Shown here in pieces: positions 1 through 5,042 of a stretch of 6,002 bases of DNA; within the stretch, counting starts at the first letter, position 1; each line of letters starts with the position of its first letter. The DNA lies in contig JAITCX010000117.1 of assembly GCA_031282945.1 (NCBI GenBank), positions 1 through 6,002 of the forward strand, given 5' to 3'. Below the pieces are notes generated by a model that saw nothing but the letters and a program-made list of their open reading frames with translations, made no database searches and was not told the origin of the DNA. The translations under genes and the position numbers were made by a program. This DNA is from Elusimicrobiota bacterium. Its GTDB lineage: Bacteria; Elusimicrobiota; Endomicrobiia; Endomicrobiales; Endomicrobiaceae.

Positions 1-147
1 GGAGTGGAGATGGTGATGCCAGGCGACAATGTGACGATGGATATAGAATTGATAATGCCTGTAGCAATGGAGACGCAGCTGAGATTTGCAATAAGAGAAG
101 GCGGCAGGACAGTTGGATCAGGCGTTGTTACTGAAATTGTTGAATAA
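1..147 (+). CDS. tuf: Elongation factor Tu, C-terminal fragment (5' end outside window)
   Basis: EF-Tu is the GTPase that carries aminoacyl-tRNA to the ribosomal A site. Only the last 48 codons and a TAA stop are present, read in frame 1 from the window edge. The translation contains VEMVMPGDN followed by LRFAIREGGRTVGSGVV, the hallmark end of EF-Tu domain 3, the beta-barrel that helps bind tRNA and EF-Ts. The GTPase domain lies upstream of the window. The tail ends EIVE and lines up with the E. coli end without an extension. It stands 21 nt before rpsJ, the usual str-to-S10 junction (fusA-tuf-rpsJ), which suggests co-transcription. A window this short cannot show whether the genome has a second tuf copy. 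Identification is near certain. Confidence 0.97.
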   Translation, partial: GVEMVMPGDNVTMDIELIMPVAMETQLRFAIREGGRTVGSGVVTEIVE

Positions 148-168
148 GGATTAAGAGGGGATTATTAT

Positions 169-498
169 ATGGTAAACGAAAAAGCGGCGGTATCCGCCCA
201 AAGGCTTAGAATTAAGTTGTGCGCTTATGATCATAAAATGTTAGACGATTCGCTTACAAAAATAGTGGAAATAGCAAGACGCACAGGCGCTAAAGTTACA
301 GGGCCTGTGCTCCTGCCCACCAGAATAAAAAAATATACAGTCAATAGATCTGTTAATGCGGACAAAAAATCACGCGAGCAGTTTGAGATGAGAATACACA
401 GAAGATTGCTGGATATAAGCGCTCCGTCGCCTGAAACCATAGAAGAATTAATGAAATTGGATCTATCCGCAGGTGTGGATATTGAAATTAAGATGTAA
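169..498 (+). CDS. rpsJ: 30S ribosomal protein S10
   Basis: S10 is a 30S head protein that assembles late. In E. coli it also partners NusB in transcription antitermination. The product is 109 aa, close to the usual 102-105, with a slightly long N-terminus (about 11 residues before LRIKL). Visible family motifs are LRIKLCAYDHKMLD (13-26), ARRTGAKVTGPVLLPTR (36-52), KKSREQFEMRIHRRLLDI (66-83) and LDLSAGVDIEI (98-107). The start is ATG with an AGAGGGG Shine-Dalgarno at 154-160, 8 nt upstream. What is odd is the tip of the ribosome-binding loop: residues 59-65 read NRSVNAD, where most bacteria have a form like LRSPHVN. The conserved Pro-His is lost without any change in length. It is the first gene of the S10 set, close behind tuf. 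Confidence 0.98.
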   Translation: MVNEKAAVSAQRLRIKLCAYDHKMLDDSLTKIVEIARRTGAKVTGPVLLPTRIKKYTVNRSVNADKKSREQFEMRIHRRLLDISAPSPETIEELMKLDLSAGVDIEIKM

Positions 499-522
499 AA
501 TTTTGTATTATAGAGAGATATT

Positions 523-1203
523 ATGCTAAAATCAATCATTGCAAAAAAATTAGGGATGACGCAAATTTTTGACGACAAGGGAAATTTAATTCCCGTGACG
601 GCGCTTGAGGCCGGACCTTGCGTTGTTGTCGGCATTAAGACTGCGGACACAGACGGATATAATGCGCTTTTGCTCGGCTTTGCGGATGCGAAAGAAAAAC
701 AATTAAACAAAGCGCAAATTGGAATTTTCAAAAAGGCCAATCTGCCTGCAAAAAAAATCCTCAAAGAATTCAAAGTCTCTGATGGAAAACCTTATTCAAT
801 TGGACAAGAAATCAAAACCGATTTATTTAAAGCGGGCGATTTTGTTGATGTCACAGGCATCACCAAAGGAAAGGGTTTTGCGGGAGTTATCAAAAGACAT
901 AATTTTGGAATGCAGCCGACAACGCATGGACAATCAGACCGCACAAGAGCCAGAGGGTCTAGCGGCGGCCAAGGTCCGCAGCGCGTGCTGAGAGGCATGA
1001 GAATGAGCGGGCATTTGGGACAAGAAAAAGCGACCATTCAAAAACTTAAAGTCATAAGCGTAGATGCAGACAAAAATTTAATTTTTATAAAAGGGGCATT
1101 GCCGAGCGCTAACGGCGGAGTTTTAACAATTAGCAAAACGGTTAAACGCGTTAAAGCCGCGCCGCAACCCGCCGCTAAACAAACTAAAGGCAAGAAAAAA
1201 TAA
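523..1203 (+). CDS. rplC: 50S ribosomal protein L3
   Basis: L3 is an early-assembly 23S rRNA-binding protein. Its long loop reaches towards the peptidyl-transferase centre. The product is 226 aa against about 209 in E. coli. Motifs are KKLGMTQIF (8-16), PVTALEAGPC (24-33), VDVTGITKGKGFAGVIKRHNFG (108-129), THGQSDR (134-140) and RMSGHLG (160-166). The loop reads GSSGGQGPQRVLRG (145-158) where E. coli has GSIGQNQTPGKVFKG. It is therefore one residue shorter, and the usual APGSIG becomes ARGSSG. A Lys/Ala/Gln-rich tail (about 207-226) accounts for most of the extra length and is probably a flexible rRNA-binding extension. The ATG is preceded by AGAGAGA at 512-518, a weak Shine-Dalgarno. The rpsJ spacer is 24 nt. 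The family call is certain. Confidence 0.98.
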   Translation: MLKSIIAKKLGMTQIFDDKGNLIPVTALEAGPCVVVGIKTADTDGYNALLLGFADAKEKQLNKAQIGIFKKANLPAKKILKEFKVSDGKPYSIGQEIKTDLFKAGDFVDVTGITKGKGFAGVIKRHNFGMQPTTHGQSDRTRARGSSGGQGPQRVLRGMRMSGHLGQEKATIQKLKVISVDADKNLIFIKGALPSANGGVLTISKTVKRVKAAPQPAAKQTKGKKK

Positions 1204-1214
1204 GGCTTTAAAAC

Positions 1215-1231
1215 TTTTGCCGGCGGCAAAA
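1215..1231 (+). promoter_or_regulatory. Perfect hairpin in the rplC-rplD spacer, just before the rplD Shine-Dalgarno
   Basis: TTTTGCC (1215-1221), loop GGC, GGCAAAA (1225-1231): a perfect 7-bp stem. The rplD Shine-Dalgarno AGGAG begins 2 nt after the stem. The T-run is on the 5' side and A-run on the 3' side, so this is not an intrinsic terminator. It could affect ribosome access to rplD or mark an RNA-processing site; the role is inference. Confidence 0.5.
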
Positions 1232-1248
1232 TAGGAGACAGAAACGTT

Positions 1249-1869
1249 ATGGATACAACGGTTTTTAACATTAAAGGACAAGAACAAGGCAAAATAGATC
1301 TTCCCGATTTCTTTTTAACAAAAGTTTCGCCTGCGCTTTTGCATGAGGTTACGACAGCTTTTCTTACAAATCAAAGAGCTGGAACTCATAGTTCCAAATC
1401 AAGAGGGGAAGTTGCTTTTTCAGGCGCGAAACCTTGGAAACAAAAAGGCACGGGCAATGCAAGAGCAGGACAGAGAAATTCGCCTCTTTGGAGAAAAGGC
1501 GGAGTGGCTTTTGGGCCAAAACCAAAAGATTATTATGTTAAGATCTCCAAGCAGAAAAAGCAAGCGGCTTTAAATATGGCTATAGCGGAGCAATTTCAAA
1601 ACGGCAATATTATTGTTGTAGATTCTTTAAAGCTAGACGAACCTAAAACAAAAAAAGTTTGCGAGATGCTCAAAAATTTAAAATTAAATGGAAGGAAAAT
1701 TGTATTTGCAATTTCTCCCGATCCTGTTTTTAAGCTTGCCAGCCGCAATATAGAAGAAGTTTTTGTGGAAAATGTAAAAAATATAAATGCTTATCAAGTT
1801 CTGTGGGCTGACAAAATAGTTTTAACTTCTGAGTCTCTTGACTTATTAAAAAACAGACTTGCCAATTAA
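1249..1869 (+). CDS. rplD: 50S ribosomal protein L4
   Basis: L4 binds 23S rRNA domain I and extends a loop into the exit tunnel at the constriction it shares with L22. In E. coli it also represses its own S10 operon. The product is 206 aa, the normal length. The tunnel loop is unmistakable: QRAGTHSSKSRGEVAFSGAKPW (42-63), KQKGTGNARAG (64-74), SPLWRKGGVAFGPKPKDY (78-95). Asn70 stands where many bacteria have Arg (GTGRAR). The C-terminal globular part includes IIVVDSLKLDEPKTK (121-135) and ends by codon 206. The start is ATG with AGGAG at 1233-1237, 11 nt upstream. The 45-nt spacer before it is the longest in the window and holds a perfect hairpin just ahead of the Shine-Dalgarno. Confidence 0.98.
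   Translation: MDTTVFNIKGQEQGKIDLPDFFLTKVSPALLHEVTTAFLTNQRAGTHSSKSRGEVAFSGAKPWKQKGTGNARAGQRNSPLWRKGGVAFGPKPKDYYVKISKQKKQAALNMAIAEQFQNGNIIVVDSLKLDEPKTKKVCEMLKNLKLNGRKIVFAISPDPVFKLASRNIEEVFVENVKNINAYQVLWADKIVLTSESLDLLKNRLAN
1380..1396 (+). repeat. Perfect 17-nt inverted repeat inside rplD
   Basis: TGGAACT (1380-1386), CAT, AGTTCCA (1390-1396): a perfect 7-bp stem with a 3-nt loop, in the codons for Ala44-Lys50 at the start of the L4 tunnel loop (AGTHSSK). It may be a by-product of the conserved protein sequence. Confidence 0.4.
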
Positions 1870-1872
1870 GGA
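1868..1872 (+). promoter_or_regulatory. Ribosome binding site fixing the rplW start
   Basis: AAGGA lies 7 nt before the ATG at 1880 and overlaps the rplD TAA stop. An alternative in-frame TTG at 1859 is upstream of this site and has none of its own, so the ATG is the start. Confidence 0.75.
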
Positions 1873-1879
1873 TGAAAAA

Positions 1880-2167
1880 ATGAATATCAGAAACGTAATT
1901 AAAAAATCAGTGGAAACGGAAAAAGCGGCTATAATAAGAGAAAAATACAATGAATATTCTTTTGTAGTTGACAAAACCGCAAACAAATATCTGATAAAAC
2001 AGGCCATAGAAACTTTATTTAATGTAAAAGTTGAAAGCGTTCATACGGCAAATTATGCAGGCAAAAGCAAAAGGCAGGGCGCATCTTCAGGATATAAAAG
2101 CGATTGGAAAAAAGCAATCGTAAAACTTGCTAAAGGCCAAGAAATAAAATCTATAGAAGAAATATAA
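1880..2167 (+). CDS. rplW: 50S ribosomal protein L23
   Basis: L23 sits at the tunnel exit and is the docking site for trigger factor and the signal recognition particle. From the ATG at 1880 the product is 95 aa, typical for the family. Motifs are TEKAA (13-17), NEYSFVVDKTANKYLIKQAIETLFNVKV (24-51) and DWKKAIVKLAKGQEI (75-89). Glu14 of the TEK motif corresponds to E. coli Glu18, the known docking contact. The usual RPxVTEK lead-in is KKSVETEK here, so the proline is lost. The frame stays open back to a TTG at 1859, but AAGGA at 1868-1872 lies 7 nt before the ATG and family alignment begins there, so I chose 1880. This leaves 10 nt after rplD. The gene ends in tandem stops, TAA then TAG. Confidence 0.97.
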   Translation: MNIRNVIKKSVETEKAAIIREKYNEYSFVVDKTANKYLIKQAIETLFNVKVESVHTANYAGKSKRQGASSGYKSDWKKAIVKLAKGQEIKSIEEI

Positions 2168-2184
2168 TAGCAATAGGAAAAAAA

Positions 2185-3021
2185 ATGCCAATAAAAACAT
2201 TTAAACCTTACACTCAATCAAGACGCACGATGTCCGTTTCTGATTTTTCAGACATCACTAAAGCGGAACCAGAAAAATCGTTGATCCGCATCATCAAGAA
2301 AAAAGGCGGCAGAAACAATACCGGTCAGGTGATGGTGCGCTTTAAAGGCGGAGGACATAAAAGATTTTACAGAATTATAGATTTCAAAAGAGATAAAGTT
2401 GGAGTTGAAGCGGAAGTTGTAGCTATAGAATACGATCCCAACCGCTCCAGCAGAATTGCTCTTTTAAAGTATAAAGACGGAGAACTGAAATATATTATTC
2501 AACCTGTCGGCGTTAAAGTCGGCGATATTCTTATGTCAGGGCCGGATGCGGAAATAAGGGCAGGCAATGCTCTTCCTTTAACAAATATTCCGCTTGGAAC
2601 TTTTATTCACAATTTAGAGCTTACCCCTCAAAAAGGCGCTCAGCTTGTGCGTTCGGCGGGGGCGGCGGCGCAGCTGCTTGCAAAAGAAGGGGATTATGCT
2701 CATATACGCATGCCCTCAGGCGAAGTGAGATTGATATCCGTTAAATGCTATGCGACAATAGGTCAGGTTGGAAATACCGATCATGAAAATATAACAATCG
2801 GCAGCGCCGGCAGAAATAGGCATTTAGGTAAAAAATCGCATGTCAGAGGCACTGCAATGAACGCTGTAGACCATCCGCATGGCGGCGGCAGAGGCAGATC
2901 AAAAGGCAATAATCAGCCTAGGAGCCCATGGAATCAGCCTGCTAAGGGTTTTAAAACAAGACCAAAAAAGATTTGGGATTGGGTGATAATAAGTCATCGC
3001 AATAAAGCTAAAAAGAGGTAA
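2185..3021 (+). CDS. rplB: 50S ribosomal protein L2
   Basis: L2 is a primary 23S rRNA-binding protein needed for subunit association and peptidyl-transferase activity. The product is 278 aa (E. coli 273). The N-terminal OB-like RNA-binding domain shows GGRNNTGQV (41-49), GGGHKRFYRIIDFKRD (55-70) and EYDPNRSSRIALLKYKDGE (82-100). The C-terminal SH3-like domain shows NIPLGTFIHNLELTPQKGAQ (134-153), RSAGAAAQLLAKEGDYA (156-172) and RGTAMNAVDHPHGGGRGR (221-238). The VDHPHGGG block carries His230 and His232, the region of E. coli His229, which is important for catalysis. The tail SKGNNQPRSPWNQPAKGF (239-256) is a lineage variant of the usual GKxPxxPWG region. The start is ATG with AGGA at 2175-2178, 6 nt upstream. 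Codons 157-162 form an unusually GC-rich run. Confidence 0.99.
   Translation: MPIKTFKPYTQSRRTMSVSDFSDITKAEPEKSLIRIIKKKGGRNNTGQVMVRFKGGGHKRFYRIIDFKRDKVGVEAEVVAIEYDPNRSSRIALLKYKDGELKYIIQPVGVKVGDILMSGPDAEIRAGNALPLTNIPLGTFIHNLELTPQKGAQLVRSAGAAAQLLAKEGDYAHIRMPSGEVRLISVKCYATIGQVGNTDHENITIGSAGRNRHLGKKSHVRGTAMNAVDHPHGGGRGRSKGNNQPRSPWNQPAKGFKTRPKKIWDWVIISHRNKAKKR
3014..3018 (+). promoter_or_regulatory. rpsS ribosome binding site within rplB
   Basis: AGAGG lies in the last two sense codons of rplB (AAG AGG), 9 nt before the rpsS ATG. A ribosome finishing L2 covers this site, so the two genes are probably translated in a linked manner. Confidence 0.7.
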
Positions 3022-3027
3022 TAAAAA

Positions 3028-3312
3028 ATGAGCCGTTCAACAAAAAAAGGTCCTTATGTTGATGAAAAACTTTTAAAAAAGATTCAAAAATTAAATGAAT
3101 CGGGAAATAAAAAGCCTATAAAAACTTGGGCGAGAGCCTGCGTTATAACGCCTGATTTTGTAGGGCATACTTTTGCAATTCACAATGGCAAAAAGTTTCT
3201 TCCAATTTTTATTTCAGAGCAAATGGTCGGCCATAAGCTTGGAGAATTTGCTCCCACCAGAACCTTTAAAGGCCATGGCGGAATGACAAAACAAGAGACT
3301 TCGCTAACATAA
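3028..3312 (+). CDS. rpsS: 30S ribosomal protein S19
   Basis: S19 is in the 30S head, pairs with S13 and contacts the A-site side of the subunit interface. The product is 94 aa (E. coli 92). Motifs are MSRSTKKGPYVDEKLLKKI (1-19), PDFVGHTFAIHNGKKFLP (42-59) and EQMVGHKLGEFAPTRTFKGHG (64-84), which together are diagnostic. The normally strong IKTWSRRSTI stretch reads IKTWARACVI (31-40), with the Arg-Ser-Thr side chains replaced by Ala-Cys-Val. The gene starts 6 nt after rplB. Its Shine-Dalgarno AGAGG (3014-3018) lies in the last two codons of rplB (AAG AGG), so translation of the two is probably linked. It ends in tandem TAA TAA. Confidence 0.98.
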   Translation: MSRSTKKGPYVDEKLLKKIQKLNESGNKKPIKTWARACVITPDFVGHTFAIHNGKKFLPIFISEQMVGHKLGEFAPTRTFKGHGGMTKQETSLT

Positions 3313-3339
3313 TAATTATTAGGGAAAAGGAAAGATAAA

Positions 3340-3708
3340 ATGCAAGCACAAGCAACGGCAAAATTCGTTAGATTTACACCAAGAAAAACCAATCAAGTTT
3401 TATCGCTTATAAGAGGCCAAAAAGTTTCTAAAGCATTGGAAATTTTATATTTCCTGCCTAAATCAGCCTCAACTTTGGTTGAAAAAGTTTTGAAAAGCGC
3501 CATCGCCAATTCGGGCTCAATAAACGATTTCACGGGTTTAAGCGTAAAACAGGCATGGGTTGGACCCGGTCCAACATTAAAAAGAATGAGGCCCGGTCCG
3601 CAGGGACGCGCAATGGCCATTAGAAAAAGAACAGTTCACTTGACAATAGTAGTAACCGACGAGCAAGTCGGCAAATCTAAGAAAGTTAAAGTAAAAAATA
3701 AAGGATAA
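3340..3708 (+). CDS. rplV: 50S ribosomal protein L22
   Basis: L22 binds all six domains of 23S rRNA. Its beta-hairpin lines the exit tunnel next to L4 and is the site of macrolide-resistance and arrest-peptide suppressor mutations in E. coli. The product is 122 aa (E. coli 110). Motifs are KFVRFTPRKTNQVLSLIRGQKV (8-29), ALEILYFLPKSAS (32-44), VLKSAIANS (50-58) and GRAMAIRKRTVHLTIVVTD (89-107). LKR at 80-82 corresponds to the E. coli MKR (82-84), whose deletion confers erythromycin resistance. The hairpin differs from the norm twice: DEGP is replaced by GPGP (75-78), and the tip PRA by PGP (85-87). A short basic tail (about 112-122) makes up the extra length. The start is ATG with AAGGA at 3327-3331, 8 nt upstream. 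Confidence 0.98.
   Translation: MQAQATAKFVRFTPRKTNQVLSLIRGQKVSKALEILYFLPKSASTLVEKVLKSAIANSGSINDFTGLSVKQAWVGPGPTLKRMRPGPQGRAMAIRKRTVHLTIVVTDEQVGKSKKVKVKNKG
3559..3575 (+). repeat. Perfect 17-nt inverted repeat inside rplV, part of a PGP-coding duplication
   Basis: GTTGGACC (3559-3566), C, GGTCCAAC (3568-3575): 8-nt perfect arms around one base, which as RNA gives a GC-rich 7-bp stem with a 3-nt loop. It encodes Val74-Gly-Pro-Gly-Pro78-Thr of the L22 tunnel hairpin. The internal octamer CCCGGTCC (3565-3572) recurs at 3592-3599, where it encodes the second PGP. Confidence 0.55.
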
Positions 3709-3719
3709 GGAAAAAAACA

Positions 3720-4397
3720 ATGGGTCATAAAATTAATCCTAAAAGCGTTAGATTGGGTTATACCGGCTGGGAATCTAAGTGGTTTAACCTTAAAGACATG
3801 CCTAATTTCATTGAGGAAGACAGGGATATTAGAATTTATGTCAAAGAAAAATTGAAGCAGGCTTCGGTAGCGAAAATAGTTATAGAAAGAAGCAGTAAAA
3901 ATTATTTAAAAGTGATTATTCACACTGCGCGGCCGGGCATTGTTATCGGCAAGGGCGGACAGGGAATAGAAACTTTGATAAAAGAAATTGAAGCGATGAC
4001 GGGCAGAAAAGCTTTCGTGAGCGTAATGGAAATAAAAAGGCCGGAAACAAATGCGCAGCTTGTTGCTGAGACAGTAGCCTATCAATTGGAAAGACAGGTT
4101 GCTTTTAGGCGGGCAATGAAAAAGAGTATTGAAAAGGCTCTTGCCTCAGGCGCTTGCGGAATAAAAATAATGGTGGCAGGTCGCCTTGGCGGCGCTGAAA
4201 TTGCAAGAACGGAATGGATAAGAGAAGGCAGAATTCCGCTTCAAACTTTCAGAGCTAATATAGATTACGGTTTTACCGAAGCTTATACGACTATGGGCCA
4301 AATCGGCGTGAAAGTTTGGATATTTAGAGAAGACTTTAAGAAAGCGGCTTCAAAAAGCGGCGCTCTGGAAGCGGCTATAAAACAGCTTAAAAATTAG
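3720..4397 (+). CDS. rpsC: 30S ribosomal protein S3
   Basis: S3 lies at the mRNA entry channel of the 30S subunit and contributes to ribosomal helicase activity. The product is 225 aa, the usual size. The N-terminus is MGHKINPKSVRLG (1-13). A type II KH domain carries ARPGIVIGKGGQGIE (70-84), with the G-K-G-G signature at 77-80. The C-terminal domain has FRRAMKK (129-135), the basic residues linked to helicase activity in E. coli, then GRLGGAEIARTEW (154-166) and GVKVWIFRED (196-205). A short Lys/Ala-rich helix closes the protein. The start is ATG with AAGGA at 3707-3711, 8 nt upstream; a second AAGGA lies at 3701-3705 within the end of rplV. The spacer is 11 nt and the stop is TAG. Confidence 0.99.
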   Translation: MGHKINPKSVRLGYTGWESKWFNLKDMPNFIEEDRDIRIYVKEKLKQASVAKIVIERSSKNYLKVIIHTARPGIVIGKGGQGIETLIKEIEAMTGRKAFVSVMEIKRPETNAQLVAETVAYQLERQVAFRRAMKKSIEKALASGACGIKIMVAGRLGGAEIARTEWIREGRIPLQTFRANIDYGFTEAYTTMGQIGVKVWIFREDFKKAASKSGALEAAIKQLKN

Positions 4398-4405
4398 GCT
4401 TTAAT

Positions 4406-4409
4406 GGAG
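4406..4409 (+). promoter_or_regulatory. Ribosome binding site fixing the rplP start
   Basis: GGAG lies 10 nt before the ATG at 4420 and 16 nt before the second in-frame ATG at 4426. Spacing favours the first, in agreement with the usual MLxPKR start of L16. Confidence 0.6.
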
Positions 4410-4419
4410 ATAATATAAA

Positions 4420-4827
4420 ATGTTAATGCCAAAGCGAGTAAAATACAGAAAAACCCAAAGGGGTAGAATGAAAGGTAAAGCTAAAGGCGGAACTTATTTA
4501 GCTTTCGGTAAATACGGCTTACAGGCTTTAGAGCCTGTTTGGATGAACAGCAATCAAATAGAAGCGGCGCGCGTAACGCTTTCCCGTTTTACCAAAAAAG
4601 GCGGAAAAGTTTGGATTAGAATATTTCCAGACAAACCAGTTACAAAAAAGCCTGCTGAAACCAGAATGGGCAAAGGCAAAGGCGATCCGCAGTTTTGGGT
4701 TGCTGTTGTAAAACCGGGCAGAATAATGTTTGAAATGGAAGGAATTTCTGAAAGCGATGCCAGAAGAGCTTTAAGACTTGCTTCAAATAAACTTCCAATA
4801 CATACAAAAGTTTTGGTAAGAGCTTAG
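4420..4827 (+). CDS. rplP: 50S ribosomal protein L16
   Basis: L16 contacts the A-site tRNA elbow and shapes the peptidyl-transferase region. The product is 135 aa against the usual 136-144. Motifs are MLMPKRVKYRKTQRGRMKGK (1-20), FGKYGLQALEPVW (29-41), QIEAAR (46-51), GGKVWIRIFPDKPVTKKPAE (61-80) and RMGKGKG (82-88). Arg82 corresponds to E. coli Arg81, which is hydroxylated by RoxA/YcfD; whether it is modified here is unknown. EPVW replaces the common EPGW/EPAW, and SRFTKKGG replaces the common TRxxKRGG. Two in-frame ATGs lie 6 nt apart. GGAG at 4406-4409 is 10 nt from the first and 16 from the second, and the family normally begins MLxPKR, so 4420 is preferred. The stop is TAG. Confidence 0.98.
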   Translation: MLMPKRVKYRKTQRGRMKGKAKGGTYLAFGKYGLQALEPVWMNSNQIEAARVTLSRFTKKGGKVWIRIFPDKPVTKKPAETRMGKGKGDPQFWVAVVKPGRIMFEMEGISESDARRALRLASNKLPIHTKVLVRA

Positions 4828-4838
4828 AAGGGGTTAAA

Positions 4839-5042
4839 ATGAAAACAAAAAAATGGATAGAAATTAAAAATCTCTCAGAGGCCGAAATAAATGCCCAGCT
4901 TACAAATATGCAGGATAAATTATTTACAATGAAATTTCATAATTCAACCTCTCCCATAAAAAATCCTCTTGCAATTAGAGAATTGAGACGGGATGCGGCA
5001 AGATTAAAAACACTCTTAAGAGAAAAGAGGACTATAAAATGA
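4839..5042 (+). CDS. rpmC: 50S ribosomal protein L29
   Basis: L29 is a small two-helix protein beside L23 at the tunnel exit, part of the platform where nascent-chain factors bind. The product is 67 aa (E. coli 63). It has the expected pattern: a first helix NLSEAEINAQLTNMQDKLFTMKF (11-33), a loop with the conserved Asn-Pro (42-43) and a second helix IRELRRDAARLKTLLREKR (46-64). The start is ATG with a strong AAGGGG (4828-4833), 5 nt upstream. The 3' end overlaps rpsQ by 4 nt (ATGA), the only gene overlap and the only TGA stop in the window. The rpsQ Shine-Dalgarno lies within the last codons of this gene. Confidence 0.97.
   Translation: MKTKKWIEIKNLSEAEINAQLTNMQDKLFTMKFHNSTSPIKNPLAIRELRRDAARLKTLLREKRTIK
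5026..5031 (+). promoter_or_regulatory. rpsQ ribosome binding site within rpmC
   Basis: AGAGGA lies in the last codons of rpmC, 7 nt before the rpsQ ATG, which itself overlaps the rpmC TGA as ATGA (5039-5042). This layout is typical of translational coupling. Confidence 0.7.

Noticed and set aside
231..773. A 180-codon open frame on the - strand opposite rpsJ and rplC
   Set aside because: It lies wholly antisense to two certain ribosomal-protein genes, its translation has no recognisable domain, and it is explained by the AT-rich codon pattern of the + strand genes.
719..991. A 90-codon + strand frame inside rplC
   Set aside because: Out-of-frame shadow within a certain L3 gene, with no supporting motif.
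1215..1231. Intrinsic terminator between rplC and rplD
   Set aside because: The 3' arm ends in A, not T, on the + strand, and the neighbouring genes must be co-expressed. The same reasoning excludes the hairpin at 5699-5714.
1859..1879. TTG start for rplW giving a 7-residue N-terminal extension overlapping rplD
   Set aside because: The ATG at 1880 has a well-spaced AAGGA, and the family alignment begins there.
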